Shown here: positions 30,401 to 37,568 of the stretch, piece by piece
Layout of the letters: every line of letters starts with the position of its first letter
Numbering within the stretch: the stretch's first letter is position 1
Source: Bacillota bacterium
GTDB taxonomy: Bacteria > Bacillota > Clostridia > Acetivibrionales > DSM-1351
DNA: 56,636 nucleotides
Assembly: GCA_023393115.1 (NCBI GenBank)
Contig: JAEWMS010000004.1
Location: 1 to 56,636 of the forward strand
Direction: 5' to 3'
Notes under the pieces: model-generated
Databases searched by the model: none
The model's input: the letters and a program-made list of their open reading frames with translations, nothing else
Told to the model about the DNA's origin: nothing
Program-made: the position numbers and the translations under genes

Positions 30401-32753
30401 AGATTCGGGAGAAAAAGTTCCTCTTTTAAGCTTAAAGGTTTTGGTTTTAACAGGTGAGAAAGTCACGCCAACTTTGGTTAATAAATTCTATAATCATTAT
30501 AATAAAACTCTTATTAATGCATATGGACAAAGTGAGTGCTCCGATGACACTTTCCATTATAGAATACCCTTTAGTTCTGATACAACTAATGTTCCAATTG
30601 GGAAGGCTTCATATAATACGCAGATATACGTCTTAAATAAAGATTTGCAGCCTCAACCGATAGGCATTCCGGGAGAACTATATATTTCGGGTGATGGATT
30701 GGCAAAAGGATATTTAAACAGAGAGGAATTGACAAAAGAAAGGTTTGTTCAAAATCCTTTTAAAAGAGATTCATTAATGTTTAAGACAGGAGATATAGTT
30801 AAGTGGTTGCCTGATGGGAACATAGATTATTTAGGTAGATCAGATAATCAAATTAAAGTTAGAGGATTTAGAATTGAACTTGAAGAAATAGAGTTTGCTT
30901 TATCAAGATATCAAAAAATAAAAGAGGCGGTGGTAATTGATAGAAAGGATAAAAATGGGAATCAATATATTTGTGCGTTTTATACTTCCAGTGAAAATAT
31001 TCCTATAGCGGAAATAAGACAATTCCTTGCTGATATTTTACCTGATTATATGTTGCCTGCTTATTTTATAAAGTTGGATGATATACCAATTAATGCAAAC
31101 GGCAAAGTAGATAGATTACGATTACCACAACTTACTGATGATATAGCTGGCGAATTTGAATATATTCCTCCACAGGGAGAAATTGAAGAAGTAATTGCTA
31201 TTGTGTGGAGAGATTTGTTGATGATAGAAAAAATAGGAAGAGATCAAAATTTCTTTTACATAGGAGGCAATTCACTTAAGGCAGTAACGCTTATTTATAG
31301 ACTACAGAAGGAATTTGAAATAACTATACCATTATTGGAGATATTTAAATCCCCTACAATAAGTGGTCTTGCAAACTATATAAGGGGAAAAAGTAAAACT
31401 GAGTATTTTTCAATAAAGCCGGTAGAAAAAATGGACTACTATCCCGTATCATCCGCACAAAGAAGAATATTTTTTGCAAGTCAAATTAATCCAGACAGCA
31501 TTGCTTATAATGTCTATGGTGCATTAAAAATTGAAGGGAGGATTGACCTAGGTAAGATTGAGACTGTAATAAACTCATTAATTGAAAGACAAGATATATT
31601 AAGAACTTCATTCAAGCTATTAAATGGTGAGCTTGTTCAGGTAGTACATAATAAAATTGATTTTAAAATTTTGAATGTAAATTTGCCCAAAGAACCTTTA
31701 AATGATATTATAGAAAACTTTATACATTCATTTGACCTAAGTAAGGCACCTCTTTTGAGAGTTGGCTTGATAGGCGTTTCCGAAAATGAATGGATATTTA
31801 TCTATGATATGCACCATATAATTTCCGATAGATTATCAATCAAAATTTTATTAGAGGAATTTGTGGCTTTATATGCAGATATAAAATTACCTGATGTAAA
31901 ATTGCAATACAATGATTTTGCTGATTGGCAAAATAAGATGTTAAGTAGTGATGTTATCAAAGAACAGAAAAGTTTTTGGATGGATTTATTTAGTGGAGAT
32001 ATTCCTTGTTTAAATATGCCTACTGACTATAATCGCCCGAATACAAATTCTTTTAAAGGCGATGTTATTAATTTTGAGTTGAGCAAAGAGCTTTCTGATA
32101 AATTAAATAGTTTTATACTCAAAACAAACACAACGCATAATATAGTGATAATGGCTATTTATTCAGTACTGCTAAGCAAATATACGGGGCAGGAAGACAT
32201 TATTGTTGGAACATCCACATCGGGGAGGCAACATACCGACTTGGAAAATATTATAGGTATGTTTGTTAATACACTAGCGATAAGAACATTTCCAACAGGC
32301 CAAAAGACATTTAGTGAGTATCTGGGAGAAGTTAAGGATACCTTAATTAAAGCGTATCAAAATCAGGACTATCAGTTTGATGACCTTATTAAAGAGTTAA
32401 ATATCACTACTGATAACACTAGAAATCCGTTATTTAGTACGATGCTTATTACACAGAATATTCAATTCCCAAATTTAAAAGTCAATAATTTAACTATTAC
32501 TCCACTGGAGATAGAAAAGAATGATTCTAGGTTTGATTTTCAATTAGATATATTCATAGAAAGTGACACTATTAGATTCAAGCTATATTTCTGTACTGAT
32601 CTTTTTATGAGAAAAACGATGGAAATCTTCCGCGACCGCCTATTCTTAGTTATAGAAGAGATTCTTGAATACCCAAATAAAAAGATAGTAGATATTGAGA
32701 GTCAGTCAGAAAGTAAGATGAACCTGCTTTTAGATTTTAGTGAGGAACTCTAG
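24489..32753 (+). CDS. Hybrid PKS-NRPS: KS-KR-ACP-C-A-T-C
   Basis: About 2754 residues. The KS (25-450) has 'VDTSCSSS' (Cys near 201), 'EAHGTGTKLGDP' and 'KTNIGHLDNAAG'. There is no AT: after 'ICFTANTGRM' the chain passes straight to the post-AT linker 'LPTYPFERTRCW', so a trans-AT is needed. The KR has 'TGGIGNVG' (about 890) and the Tyr in 'GSGSYTSANAY'; the LDD motif is absent. Then ACP (Ser near 1211), C (HHIITDG, 1400), A (YTSGTTGKPKG, 1866), T (Ser near 2260) and a terminal C whose motif is HHIISDR. The A-domain code reads V-A-W-E-V-T-A-D-D-K; loss of Asp235 indicates a non-alpha-amino substrate such as beta-alanine or 2,3-diaminopropionate. ATG 24489 follows TTGGAGG. Confidence 0.9.
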   Translation: MSKDLAFCTIRTKINKDKHNIDTNKTNEKDIAIIGMSGKFAESSDINTFWDKIKSGSDCVRPITEQRRKDSELLIKLMCKSAEKTEYFDCGYMDDIDKFDNNFFGVSPKEASLMDPNQRLFLETAWSAIEDAGYLKSIVGSKTSIYVGFSVDQLNNYKNFVNSIEPENMSIAYAGNVTSVIASRLSYLLDLKGSGIVVDTSCSSSLVAVHLACQELRRGECDMAIVGGVKVRMLPLVAQQVVGVESSDARCKAFDDSANGIGGGEGVAAVLLKPLAKAIVNRDNIHAVIKGSAMNQDGRSIGITSPNPDAQCDVLTEAWEDAKIEPDTISYIEAHGTGTKLGDPIELDGIKKAFAKYTDKKQFCAISSVKTNIGHLDNAAGMAGLIKAVMALKHRELPPSIHLNRPNRNIKFQDSPVYVNNRLLKWEVSDTPYRCGVSAFGLSGINCHIILEEAPELIEDDISENDNLKILAISAKSKASLKRLLVEYKKLLTNKSKLVLNNICFTANTGRMHYNHRIIFAFTDANDLESKIGKVSSDFLPIEDEGIFCGDYKIVSNNKEQKNIGELTEGERRLLSELTDKKIEEYVSSDREDRALLYEICNLYVQGAEVNWERLYLNRRCRRISLPTYPFERTRCWLDIETDSYQELLQTNKHYSVYWKHKELIGNKNTDCNGVTIVFKNINTLSNKLFEMFKQDEKPVIEVSIGNKYNKVSDTKYEIENTENDYKRVIEEVKSEGLSQIIHLLTLTDNEPIYSTEMLEEILNNSTHSLRYIVKGLHQNSLKGVDIALISQYVETVDNSEKVIRCENAALFGLGKVINVENFDIKCKFIDIDDSTDVTNIRRELSFEDCENNIAYRNNKRFVKALDVLDIQKSDNVNTEVRDEGVYIITGGIGNVGLEAAKFLASGHKVKLALINRSKMPERGKWSSILHQGTNINLCDKIRLINDIESNGSVVEFFSADVSKEEEIIPLIDSFRCKFSKINGVIHCAGIGVGIKGCRVEDDSDEIFNKVIAPKVQGTWLLDKATENDKLDFFIAFSSPITLTGALGSGSYTSANAYLDSFVMYRNRLGKRTINIGISKFKVKANIIDDDKRLFRPINEDDIANVFMLVFSKNIQSVIVGLLNYDNEILYLEGYLPFIIDNNLKQNIKLYREKQVVQLKTTVTNAKSTHYRLKGNNEQGYTETENLLGSVFCSVLGFDEIDIYDNFYELGGDSIIAAKIVNIINKEKQLDVKITDLLRNPSIKLFAKTLDMNYFKWKALDSKCPIELVPIKKKEYYPTSAAQKRVYIVNQLEGSSTSYNEPKGMLIEGPLDKEGLEFAFAELVRRHEALRTSFEIIDGEPVQIVHRYVNFKVNYLEAKEQDIKETVEAFITPFDLSVAPLLRVTLVHLENNKYLLLYDMHHIITDGISIGILIKEFNLLYRGEVLQDLKIQYKDFTEWQNKVSKTDLFKKEEQYWLNVYSKDIPTLNLPTDFQRPVTKSFAGGKINGEIDRKLTAKIKRLMLATDSTLYMILMCAYNILLYKYTDQEDIIVGLPVAGRHVQELDNVIGIFVNTMSLRNYPTGNKTFIDFLSEVKENTYEMYENQNYHFNELVTKLNIHSDRSRNPLFDTMLILHNVGAPVMNIDNMRVSPFLIENKGAKFDITLEAFENDGKIALSLEYCSALFKRSTANNMLEQFVKIMGQITCNPNILLSQIKIISESEEQRLLEEFNKTSYNYPKKNTCSQLFEKQVEKNPNKVAVVMAGKSLSYYELNERSNRLARMLKKHGVKRGDIVGIYLPRSIDVIISVLGILKANATCLHIDVKYPMERVKFILEDSNAKTILKYKEAIIDNSFEDMAIHIDCCNFNQFEKDNIDEFQESDQLAYVIYTSGTTGKPKGVMLHNYGIINHAFTKISELEINKSDIIGHTLSFSFVASIWQIFSTLFMGSTLVVYPEDVITNSFELFTKAEQDKVTILEVVPSFLKSYLELLEDSGEKVPLLSLKVLVLTGEKVTPTLVNKFYNHYNKTLINAYGQSECSDDTFHYRIPFSSDTTNVPIGKASYNTQIYVLNKDLQPQPIGIPGELYISGDGLAKGYLNREELTKERFVQNPFKRDSLMFKTGDIVKWLPDGNIDYLGRSDNQIKVRGFRIELEEIEFALSRYQKIKEAVVIDRKDKNGNQYICAFYTSSENIPIAEIRQFLADILPDYMLPAYFIKLDDIPINANGKVDRLRLPQLTDDIAGEFEYIPPQGEIEEVIAIVWRDLLMIEKIGRDQNFFYIGGNSLKAVTLIYRLQKEFEITIPLLEIFKSPTISGLANYIRGKSKTEYFSIKPVEKMDYYPVSSAQRRIFFASQINPDSIAYNVYGALKIEGRIDLGKIETVINSLIERQDILRTSFKLLNGELVQVVHNKIDFKILNVNLPKEPLNDIIENFIHSFDLSKAPLLRVGLIGVSENEWIFIYDMHHIISDRLSIKILLEEFVALYADIKLPDVKLQYNDFADWQNKMLSSDVIKEQKSFWMDLFSGDIPCLNMPTDYNRPNTNSFKGDVINFELSKELSDKLNSFILKTNTTHNIVIMAIYSVLLSKYTGQEDIIVGTSTSGRQHTDLENIIGMFVNTLAIRTFPTGQKTFSEYLGEVKDTLIKAYQNQDYQFDDLIKELNITTDNTRNPLFSTMLITQNIQFPNLKVNNLTITPLEIEKNDSRFDFQLDIFIESDTIRFKLYFCTDLFMRKTMEIFRDRLFLVIEEILEYPNKKIVDIESQSESKMNLLLDFSEEL

Positions 32754-32773
32754 AGAGTAGGAATGGTGTAAAT

Positions 32774-33613
32774 ATGAAAGATAATGAATTAATTGGAATC
32801 GTTGGTGGTGTAGGACCTTATGCAGGGATTGACCTTGTTAAGAAGATATTTGATCAAACACGTGCAAATACTGATCAGGATCACCTGTCAGTAGCTTTAT
32901 TATCAATGCCTACTCAAATAATTGACAGGACTGCATTTGTTTTAGAAAAAACTAATGTCAACCCGGCATATTCTGTAGTCGAGATTATAAAGAGATTAAA
33001 AAATCTTGGTGCATCTGTTGTTGGTATACCCTGTAATACTATGCATACCCCACAGATATATGATGTATTAATTCAAGAACTAAGAAGCGAGAATATTGAT
33101 ATTAAAGTAGTACATATGATTTATGAAGTTGCTAAGTTTATTGCTAAGTATTATCCGGATGCACGAAAAATAGGAGTACTTTCAACTAATGGTACATATC
33201 AATCCGGGATTTATAAGAGTATCTTTAATAAAATGGGGCTAGACATTATTATGCCTAATTGGGTAATTCAAAAAAATGTAGTTCACAATGCTATATACGA
33301 TCCCGAATATGGGATCAAAGCACAATCTAATCCTGTATCTAAAGTAGCAAGAAACTTATTATTCAATGGGATATATCATTTACAAAGTAAAGGGGCTGAT
33401 ATTATAGTTCTTGGTTGCACCGAGGTGTCTCTTGCAATCACGGAAAATATGTTAAATGGCTCAGCGATTATCGATTCAACTTTTGTTTTAGCCAGAGCTT
33501 TAATAAGAGAATTGGATGCATCAAAATTAAAGCCATACTTGAAAGAGGATATAGGCTATCGTGGTGAAGAGGGTAAAATAGTAAATTTAGAGAAGTGTTT
33601 TCTCGAACAGTAG
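32774..33613 (+). CDS. Aspartate/glutamate racemase family protein
   Basis: A 279-residue cofactor-independent racemase. 'GIVGGVGPYAGIDL' opens it, 'GIPCNTMHTP' carries the first catalytic Cys (near 84) and 'VLGCTEVSL' the second (near 216). These enzymes interconvert L- and D-Asp. Sited straight after a synthetase series with an Asp module, it may supply D-Asp or adjust a free intermediate. No other racemase is visible apart from the E domain. Amino-acid choice within the family (Asp or Glu) is inferred. Confidence 0.85.
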   Translation: MKDNELIGIVGGVGPYAGIDLVKKIFDQTRANTDQDHLSVALLSMPTQIIDRTAFVLEKTNVNPAYSVVEIIKRLKNLGASVVGIPCNTMHTPQIYDVLIQELRSENIDIKVVHMIYEVAKFIAKYYPDARKIGVLSTNGTYQSGIYKSIFNKMGLDIIMPNWVIQKNVVHNAIYDPEYGIKAQSNPVSKVARNLLFNGIYHLQSKGADIIVLGCTEVSLAITENMLNGSAIIDSTFVLARALIRELDASKLKPYLKEDIGYRGEEGKIVNLEKCFLEQ

Positions 33614-33755
33614 TTATGGTAATTATCGTAATAAATTTCATGTATTTAATAAGATAAAAGAATATTGTCGAGCCAGAGTAATCAAAAATAGCGTAGTAAA
33701 TAAGCCTTCATTTTGGGTTGAAAGGGATATTAGGCTAATTGGAAGTTTTGACTGA
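33612..33755 (+). other. Short coding-like stretch, unrecognised
   Basis: Between the racemase and the asparagine synthetase one frame stays open for 47 codons, including 'KIKEYCRARVIKNSVVNK' and 'SFWVERDIRLIGSFD', but has no start codon or RBS. It reads like the 3' end of a lost gene, but I recognise no family. Confidence 0.25.
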
Positions 33756-33814
33756 TTTAGGACCGAAACAGAAAAGTCCAAGAGTATATATAGAAATAAA
33801 TAGGGGGATGATAT

Positions 33815-35686
33815 ATGTGCGGAATTTGTGGAGTTTTTGATATGAACAGTCAAAAAAGGGGAGAATTAAGTACTATTGAAAGAATGTTAAGGAAATTGGA
33901 CCACAGAGGGCCTGATAATTCGGACTATTTTATACGAGATAGCATTTCTCTGGGTTTTTCAAGACTTAGTATTGTAGATTTGGAAAGTGGGATGCAGCCA
34001 ATTTTCAATGAAGATAAGTCCATTGTCTTAATTTGCAATGGTGAAATTTTCAATTATATTGAGTTACGACAAAAGTTGATATTAAAAGGGCATAAATTTA
34101 AAACAAATTCAGATGTAGAAGTTATTTTGCATCTATATGAAGAGTATGAAGTAGATTCGTTTATTAATGAGCTAAATGGACAATTTGCATTTGCAATTTA
34201 TGACTTCAATAAAAACCAGCTGTTATGTGCCAGAGATCATGTTGGCATTGCTCCTTTTTTCTATACTGTAGCAGATGGACTCTTTATATTTGCCTCAGAA
34301 ATAAAAGCAATAATAGAACATCCGGCAGTTGAAAGGGCAGTAGATTTAGTAGGATTGGATCAGATATTTACATTCCCTGGTATGGCAAGTCCAAGAACAC
34401 TTTTTAGAGGCATAAAAAGCTTAAGCAATGGATGCTATATTGTAGTAAGAGGAAATAATGTAGAAGTAAGGGAGTACTGGGATTTAATTTACCCCGAAGC
34501 AGGCGAAGCAAGCTATGTAGCAAATGAGGATTACTACATTGAAAAGATAGATGAGTTGCTGACAGAGTCTGTTAAACTTAGGCTACAAGCAGATGTTCCG
34601 GTTGGTTTCTACATAAGTGGAGGACTAGACTCTTCCTTAATAGCAACAAAGATAAAACAGATAGACGGAAGTCTTAATAGACATTCATTTTCTATAGATT
34701 TTCCTGATAAAAGTATTTCAGAATCAGCTTTCCAGAGGGTAATAGCAAACAAAGTGAATTCTATACATCATGAAAAAATGTTTTATCATTATGAAATTGT
34801 GAAAAGACTTAAAAAAGCTGTATATCACTCGGAATGTGCCTTAAAGGAAACATATAATACTGCATCTCTGGCTTTATCCGAATCAGTGAGGGCGAACAAT
34901 ATAAAGGTTGTTTTAACTGGTGAAGGAGCAGATGAGCTTTTTGGAGGATATGTAGGCTATAGATTTGATAAATTGAGATTGCAGCAGAAAAGTCAAGATA
35001 ATCAAGGGAATTTATTCGAAAATGAAGTTCGTAGAAAGATTTGGGGAGATGAAAACTTTCTCTATGAAAAAGAGTATTACTCATATCAGAAGACAAAACA
35101 GGAATTATACTCAAGAGAAATACAAGAAATATTCGAAAGTGTAAATTGTTTAAATTATCCCATTATAAATAAGGAACGCATTGACGGTAGGGATATCTTC
35201 CATAAGAGGTCATATGTTGATTTTAAATTACGTATGTCAGATCATCTGCTATCTGATCATGGAGATAGAATGATGTATGCTAATTCAGTGGAAGCTCGCT
35301 ACCCATTCCTAGATAAAGACTTAATACAATTTGCGATAAATATTCCTGTGGATTTTAAACTTAAAGGTTTTGATGAAAAATATATATTGAAAAGGGTAGC
35401 TAAAAATTTAGTACCTGATGAAATAATAAAAAGGCCAAAATTTGCATTTGTTGCACCTGGTAGTTCAGAATTACTTAAGCAAGATATTGAGTTTATTGAG
35501 GATTTGCTTTCTTACGAAACAATAAAACGTCAAGGTTACTTCAATCCTGATGTTGTGCAGGCGTTAAGAAAAAAATATAAAGAGCATGGGTTTAAGTTAA
35601 ATGTTCCATATGACAGTGACTTGCTTATTATTGTTATTACATTTGGGATTTTTATCCAGCAATTTCAGATGCCATCTATAAGGTGA
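33815..35686 (+). CDS. asnB: Glutamine-hydrolysing asparagine synthetase
   Basis: A 623-residue class-II enzyme. After Met removal Cys2 ('MCGICGVFD') is the glutaminase nucleophile, with 'LDHRGPDNSD' and 'ICNGEIFNYIELR' in the N-terminal domain. The synthetase half has the PP-loop 'YISGGLDSSLIATK' near 270 and 'GEGADELFGGY' near 372. It converts Asp or a related carboxylate to the amide using Gln nitrogen. The Asn-activating first module would use its product; amidation of the peptide itself or supply of ammonia to the PP-loop domain of the later synthetase are alternatives. AGGGGG precedes ATG 33815. Confidence 0.9.
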   Translation: MCGICGVFDMNSQKRGELSTIERMLRKLDHRGPDNSDYFIRDSISLGFSRLSIVDLESGMQPIFNEDKSIVLICNGEIFNYIELRQKLILKGHKFKTNSDVEVILHLYEEYEVDSFINELNGQFAFAIYDFNKNQLLCARDHVGIAPFFYTVADGLFIFASEIKAIIEHPAVERAVDLVGLDQIFTFPGMASPRTLFRGIKSLSNGCYIVVRGNNVEVREYWDLIYPEAGEASYVANEDYYIEKIDELLTESVKLRLQADVPVGFYISGGLDSSLIATKIKQIDGSLNRHSFSIDFPDKSISESAFQRVIANKVNSIHHEKMFYHYEIVKRLKKAVYHSECALKETYNTASLALSESVRANNIKVVLTGEGADELFGGYVGYRFDKLRLQQKSQDNQGNLFENEVRRKIWGDENFLYEKEYYSYQKTKQELYSREIQEIFESVNCLNYPIINKERIDGRDIFHKRSYVDFKLRMSDHLLSDHGDRMMYANSVEARYPFLDKDLIQFAINIPVDFKLKGFDEKYILKRVAKNLVPDEIIKRPKFAFVAPGSSELLKQDIEFIEDLLSYETIKRQGYFNPDVVQALRKKYKEHGFKLNVPYDSDLLIIVITFGIFIQQFQMPSIR

Positions 35687-35778
35687 GGAGGTTTACTTTG
35701 AAATAAAAAGTTTATATGTTTTAATGATGTAAGTATGTAGAGCTAATTAATAATAAGATTTAAGAGGTGATGTGATAA

Positions 35779-37413
35779 GTGGGCTTGTCAGCTATTAATG
35801 AATGTATCAATAATAATTATCACGATACTTCAAACGAAGTAAACGGGCAGCATACTTTAGACATGTTTAGGGTCTCAGAGGGAAATCAGGAAATTGAAGA
35901 AGAAGCAGAAAATGTAATTAACAAAATAATAAAAGATTTCCTATCGGCTGAAAATGTCAATTCCAGCGCAGGACTGAAAGAGATAATCAATAATTTTGAA
36001 AGTAGTAAAATTCCAAATGATCCAATTAATTTATTGGATTATTTGAAGTTATTAAATGATAATGTCATAGCACATGCCACACATGTATCATCGCCAAGAT
36101 TTATTGGGCATATGACATCATCGCTCCCGTATTTTATGAAAATTATGGGAAAGTTAATGGTCTCGTTAAACCAGAATTTGGTTAAGGCAGAAACATCAAA
36201 GGTATTTACCCCATATGAGAGACAATCCTTAGCAATGATGCATAGATTAATATATAACTTTCCAGAGGAGTTTTATTACAAACATACTCAGGATAATAAT
36301 AGTACACTTGGCATCATAACGTCAGGAGGCACAATAGCTAATTTGACAGCATTATGGTGTGCAAGGAATGCATGTCTTCCTCCAGAAGGTGATTTTAAAG
36401 GTGTTGAAAAGGAAGGGTTATATAATGCTCTAGCATATTATAATTATACTGGAGCTGTTATCATTGGCCCTGAGACTATGCATTACTCATTTGATAAGGC
36501 AGCAGACATGCTTGGAATAGGGGAAAAAAATCTTATCAGGGTACATGTAGATAATAATAATCATATAGATTTGGCAGAACTCGAAAGCACAATTTTCAAT
36601 TGTAAGGCACAAAAAAAACTAATTATTGCTATTGTTGGTGTTGCTGGTGCAACCGATAGTGGCAGTATTGACCCGATTAATGATATGGCTGATGTTGCTA
36701 ATGAAGCTGGTATCCATTTTCACGTGGATGCAGCTTGGGGTGGAGCACTTATATTCTCAGAAAAGTATAAGTACAAGCTTTCGGGGCTTGAAAAGGCAGA
36801 TTCAGTAACTATTGATGGGCATAAGCAATTATATCTGCCTATGGGTATAGGCATGGTTTTTTTTAAGAATAATTTACTGGCTGGCAATATAGAAAAGAAT
36901 GCACAGTATATAATCAGGGCAGGTTCCGTTGATTTAGGAAGGAGGTCTGTGGAGGGTTCCCGCGCTGGAACATCACTATATTTGCATACTGCGTTACACG
37001 TATTGGGACTTAAGGGGTATGAAGTGCTTATTAACGAAGGGATAACTAAAGCCCACTATATGGCAGATTCTATAAGATCAAGACCTGAGTTTGAATTACT
37101 TTCATATCCGGAAATAAATATATTAGTTTATCGTTTTATTCCTAAAGAATTTAGAATGCAGGTTAAAGCTGGACAAGTAAGTAGGTCTGAAAACAACATA
37201 ATAGATAAGTACAATGAAACTTTGCAAAGGACTCAAAGAAAGGTAGGTAAATTCTTCAATTCACGTACTAAAGTCAAAACGAGTCTTTACGGCAGAGGTG
37301 TTCAGATTGTGGCAATCCGTTCTGTTATTGCAAATCCATTAACCACGAAAGCAGATATAGATGCTGTCTTAGAAGATATTATAAGAATTTCTAAGGTTAT
37401 AGTGATAGACTAA
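35779..37413 (+). CDS. PLP-dependent decarboxylase (PanP-like, Asp to beta-alanine)
   Basis: A 544-residue group II decarboxylase. 'GIITSGGTIANLTALWCARN' binds the PLP phosphate, 'FHVDAAWGGAL' holds the Asp, and 'TIDGHKQLYLPMG' the PLP Lys. The N-terminal extension and the run 'NQNLVKAETSKVFTPYERQS' resemble the PanP branch, which makes beta-alanine from aspartate, rather than glutamate decarboxylase. That would provide beta-alanine for an A domain lacking Asp235. Start is GTG 35779 after AGAGGTGAT. Other decarboxylase substrates are possible. Confidence 0.8.
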   Translation: MGLSAINECINNNYHDTSNEVNGQHTLDMFRVSEGNQEIEEEAENVINKIIKDFLSAENVNSSAGLKEIINNFESSKIPNDPINLLDYLKLLNDNVIAHATHVSSPRFIGHMTSSLPYFMKIMGKLMVSLNQNLVKAETSKVFTPYERQSLAMMHRLIYNFPEEFYYKHTQDNNSTLGIITSGGTIANLTALWCARNACLPPEGDFKGVEKEGLYNALAYYNYTGAVIIGPETMHYSFDKAADMLGIGEKNLIRVHVDNNNHIDLAELESTIFNCKAQKKLIIAIVGVAGATDSGSIDPINDMADVANEAGIHFHVDAAWGGALIFSEKYKYKLSGLEKADSVTIDGHKQLYLPMGIGMVFFKNNLLAGNIEKNAQYIIRAGSVDLGRRSVEGSRAGTSLYLHTALHVLGLKGYEVLINEGITKAHYMADSIRSRPEFELLSYPEINILVYRFIPKEFRMQVKAGQVSRSENNIIDKYNETLQRTQRKVGKFFNSRTKVKTSLYGRGVQIVAIRSVIANPLTTKADIDAVLEDIIRISKVIVID

Positions 37414-37418
37414 TTGTT

Positions 37419-37438
37419 TATTTTAGTAAACTAAAATA
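37419..37438 (+). promoter_or_regulatory. Perfect 9-bp inverted repeat after the decarboxylase
   Basis: TATTTTAGT-AA-ACTAAAATA begins 6 bases after the TAA stop. It could be a weak hairpin (8 bp with a 4-base loop) but has no T-run, so an operator site is an alternative. A repeated element follows directly at 37444. Confidence 0.35.
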
Positions 37439-37443
37439 TTAGT

Positions 37444-37496
37444 GGCAAGAAAAATTTTTCTACTATCTAAAAATCTTCTTTTGAACTGAAACGTTA
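37444..37496 (+). repeat. Intergenic repeat, copy 1
   Basis: GGCAAGAAAAATTTTTCT, then ATCTAAAAAT and CTTCTTTTGAACTGAAACGT, match the element at 46013-46066 in the same order and spacing with few differences. The self-complementary AGAAAAATTTTTCT can fold as a hairpin. It may be an end of a small mobile element or a shared regulatory RNA site. Confidence 0.5.
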
Positions 37497-37568
37497 AAAA
37501 ATGGTGAAACACACTATTTTTAATTTACTATTTATTATGCTGTTGTTAGCGGCAGGATGGAGGTTTTA

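Noticed and set aside
36626..36808. Small plus-strand frame inside the decarboxylase gene
   Set aside because: Out-of-frame shadow; the decarboxylase reading is continuous with all PLP motifs.
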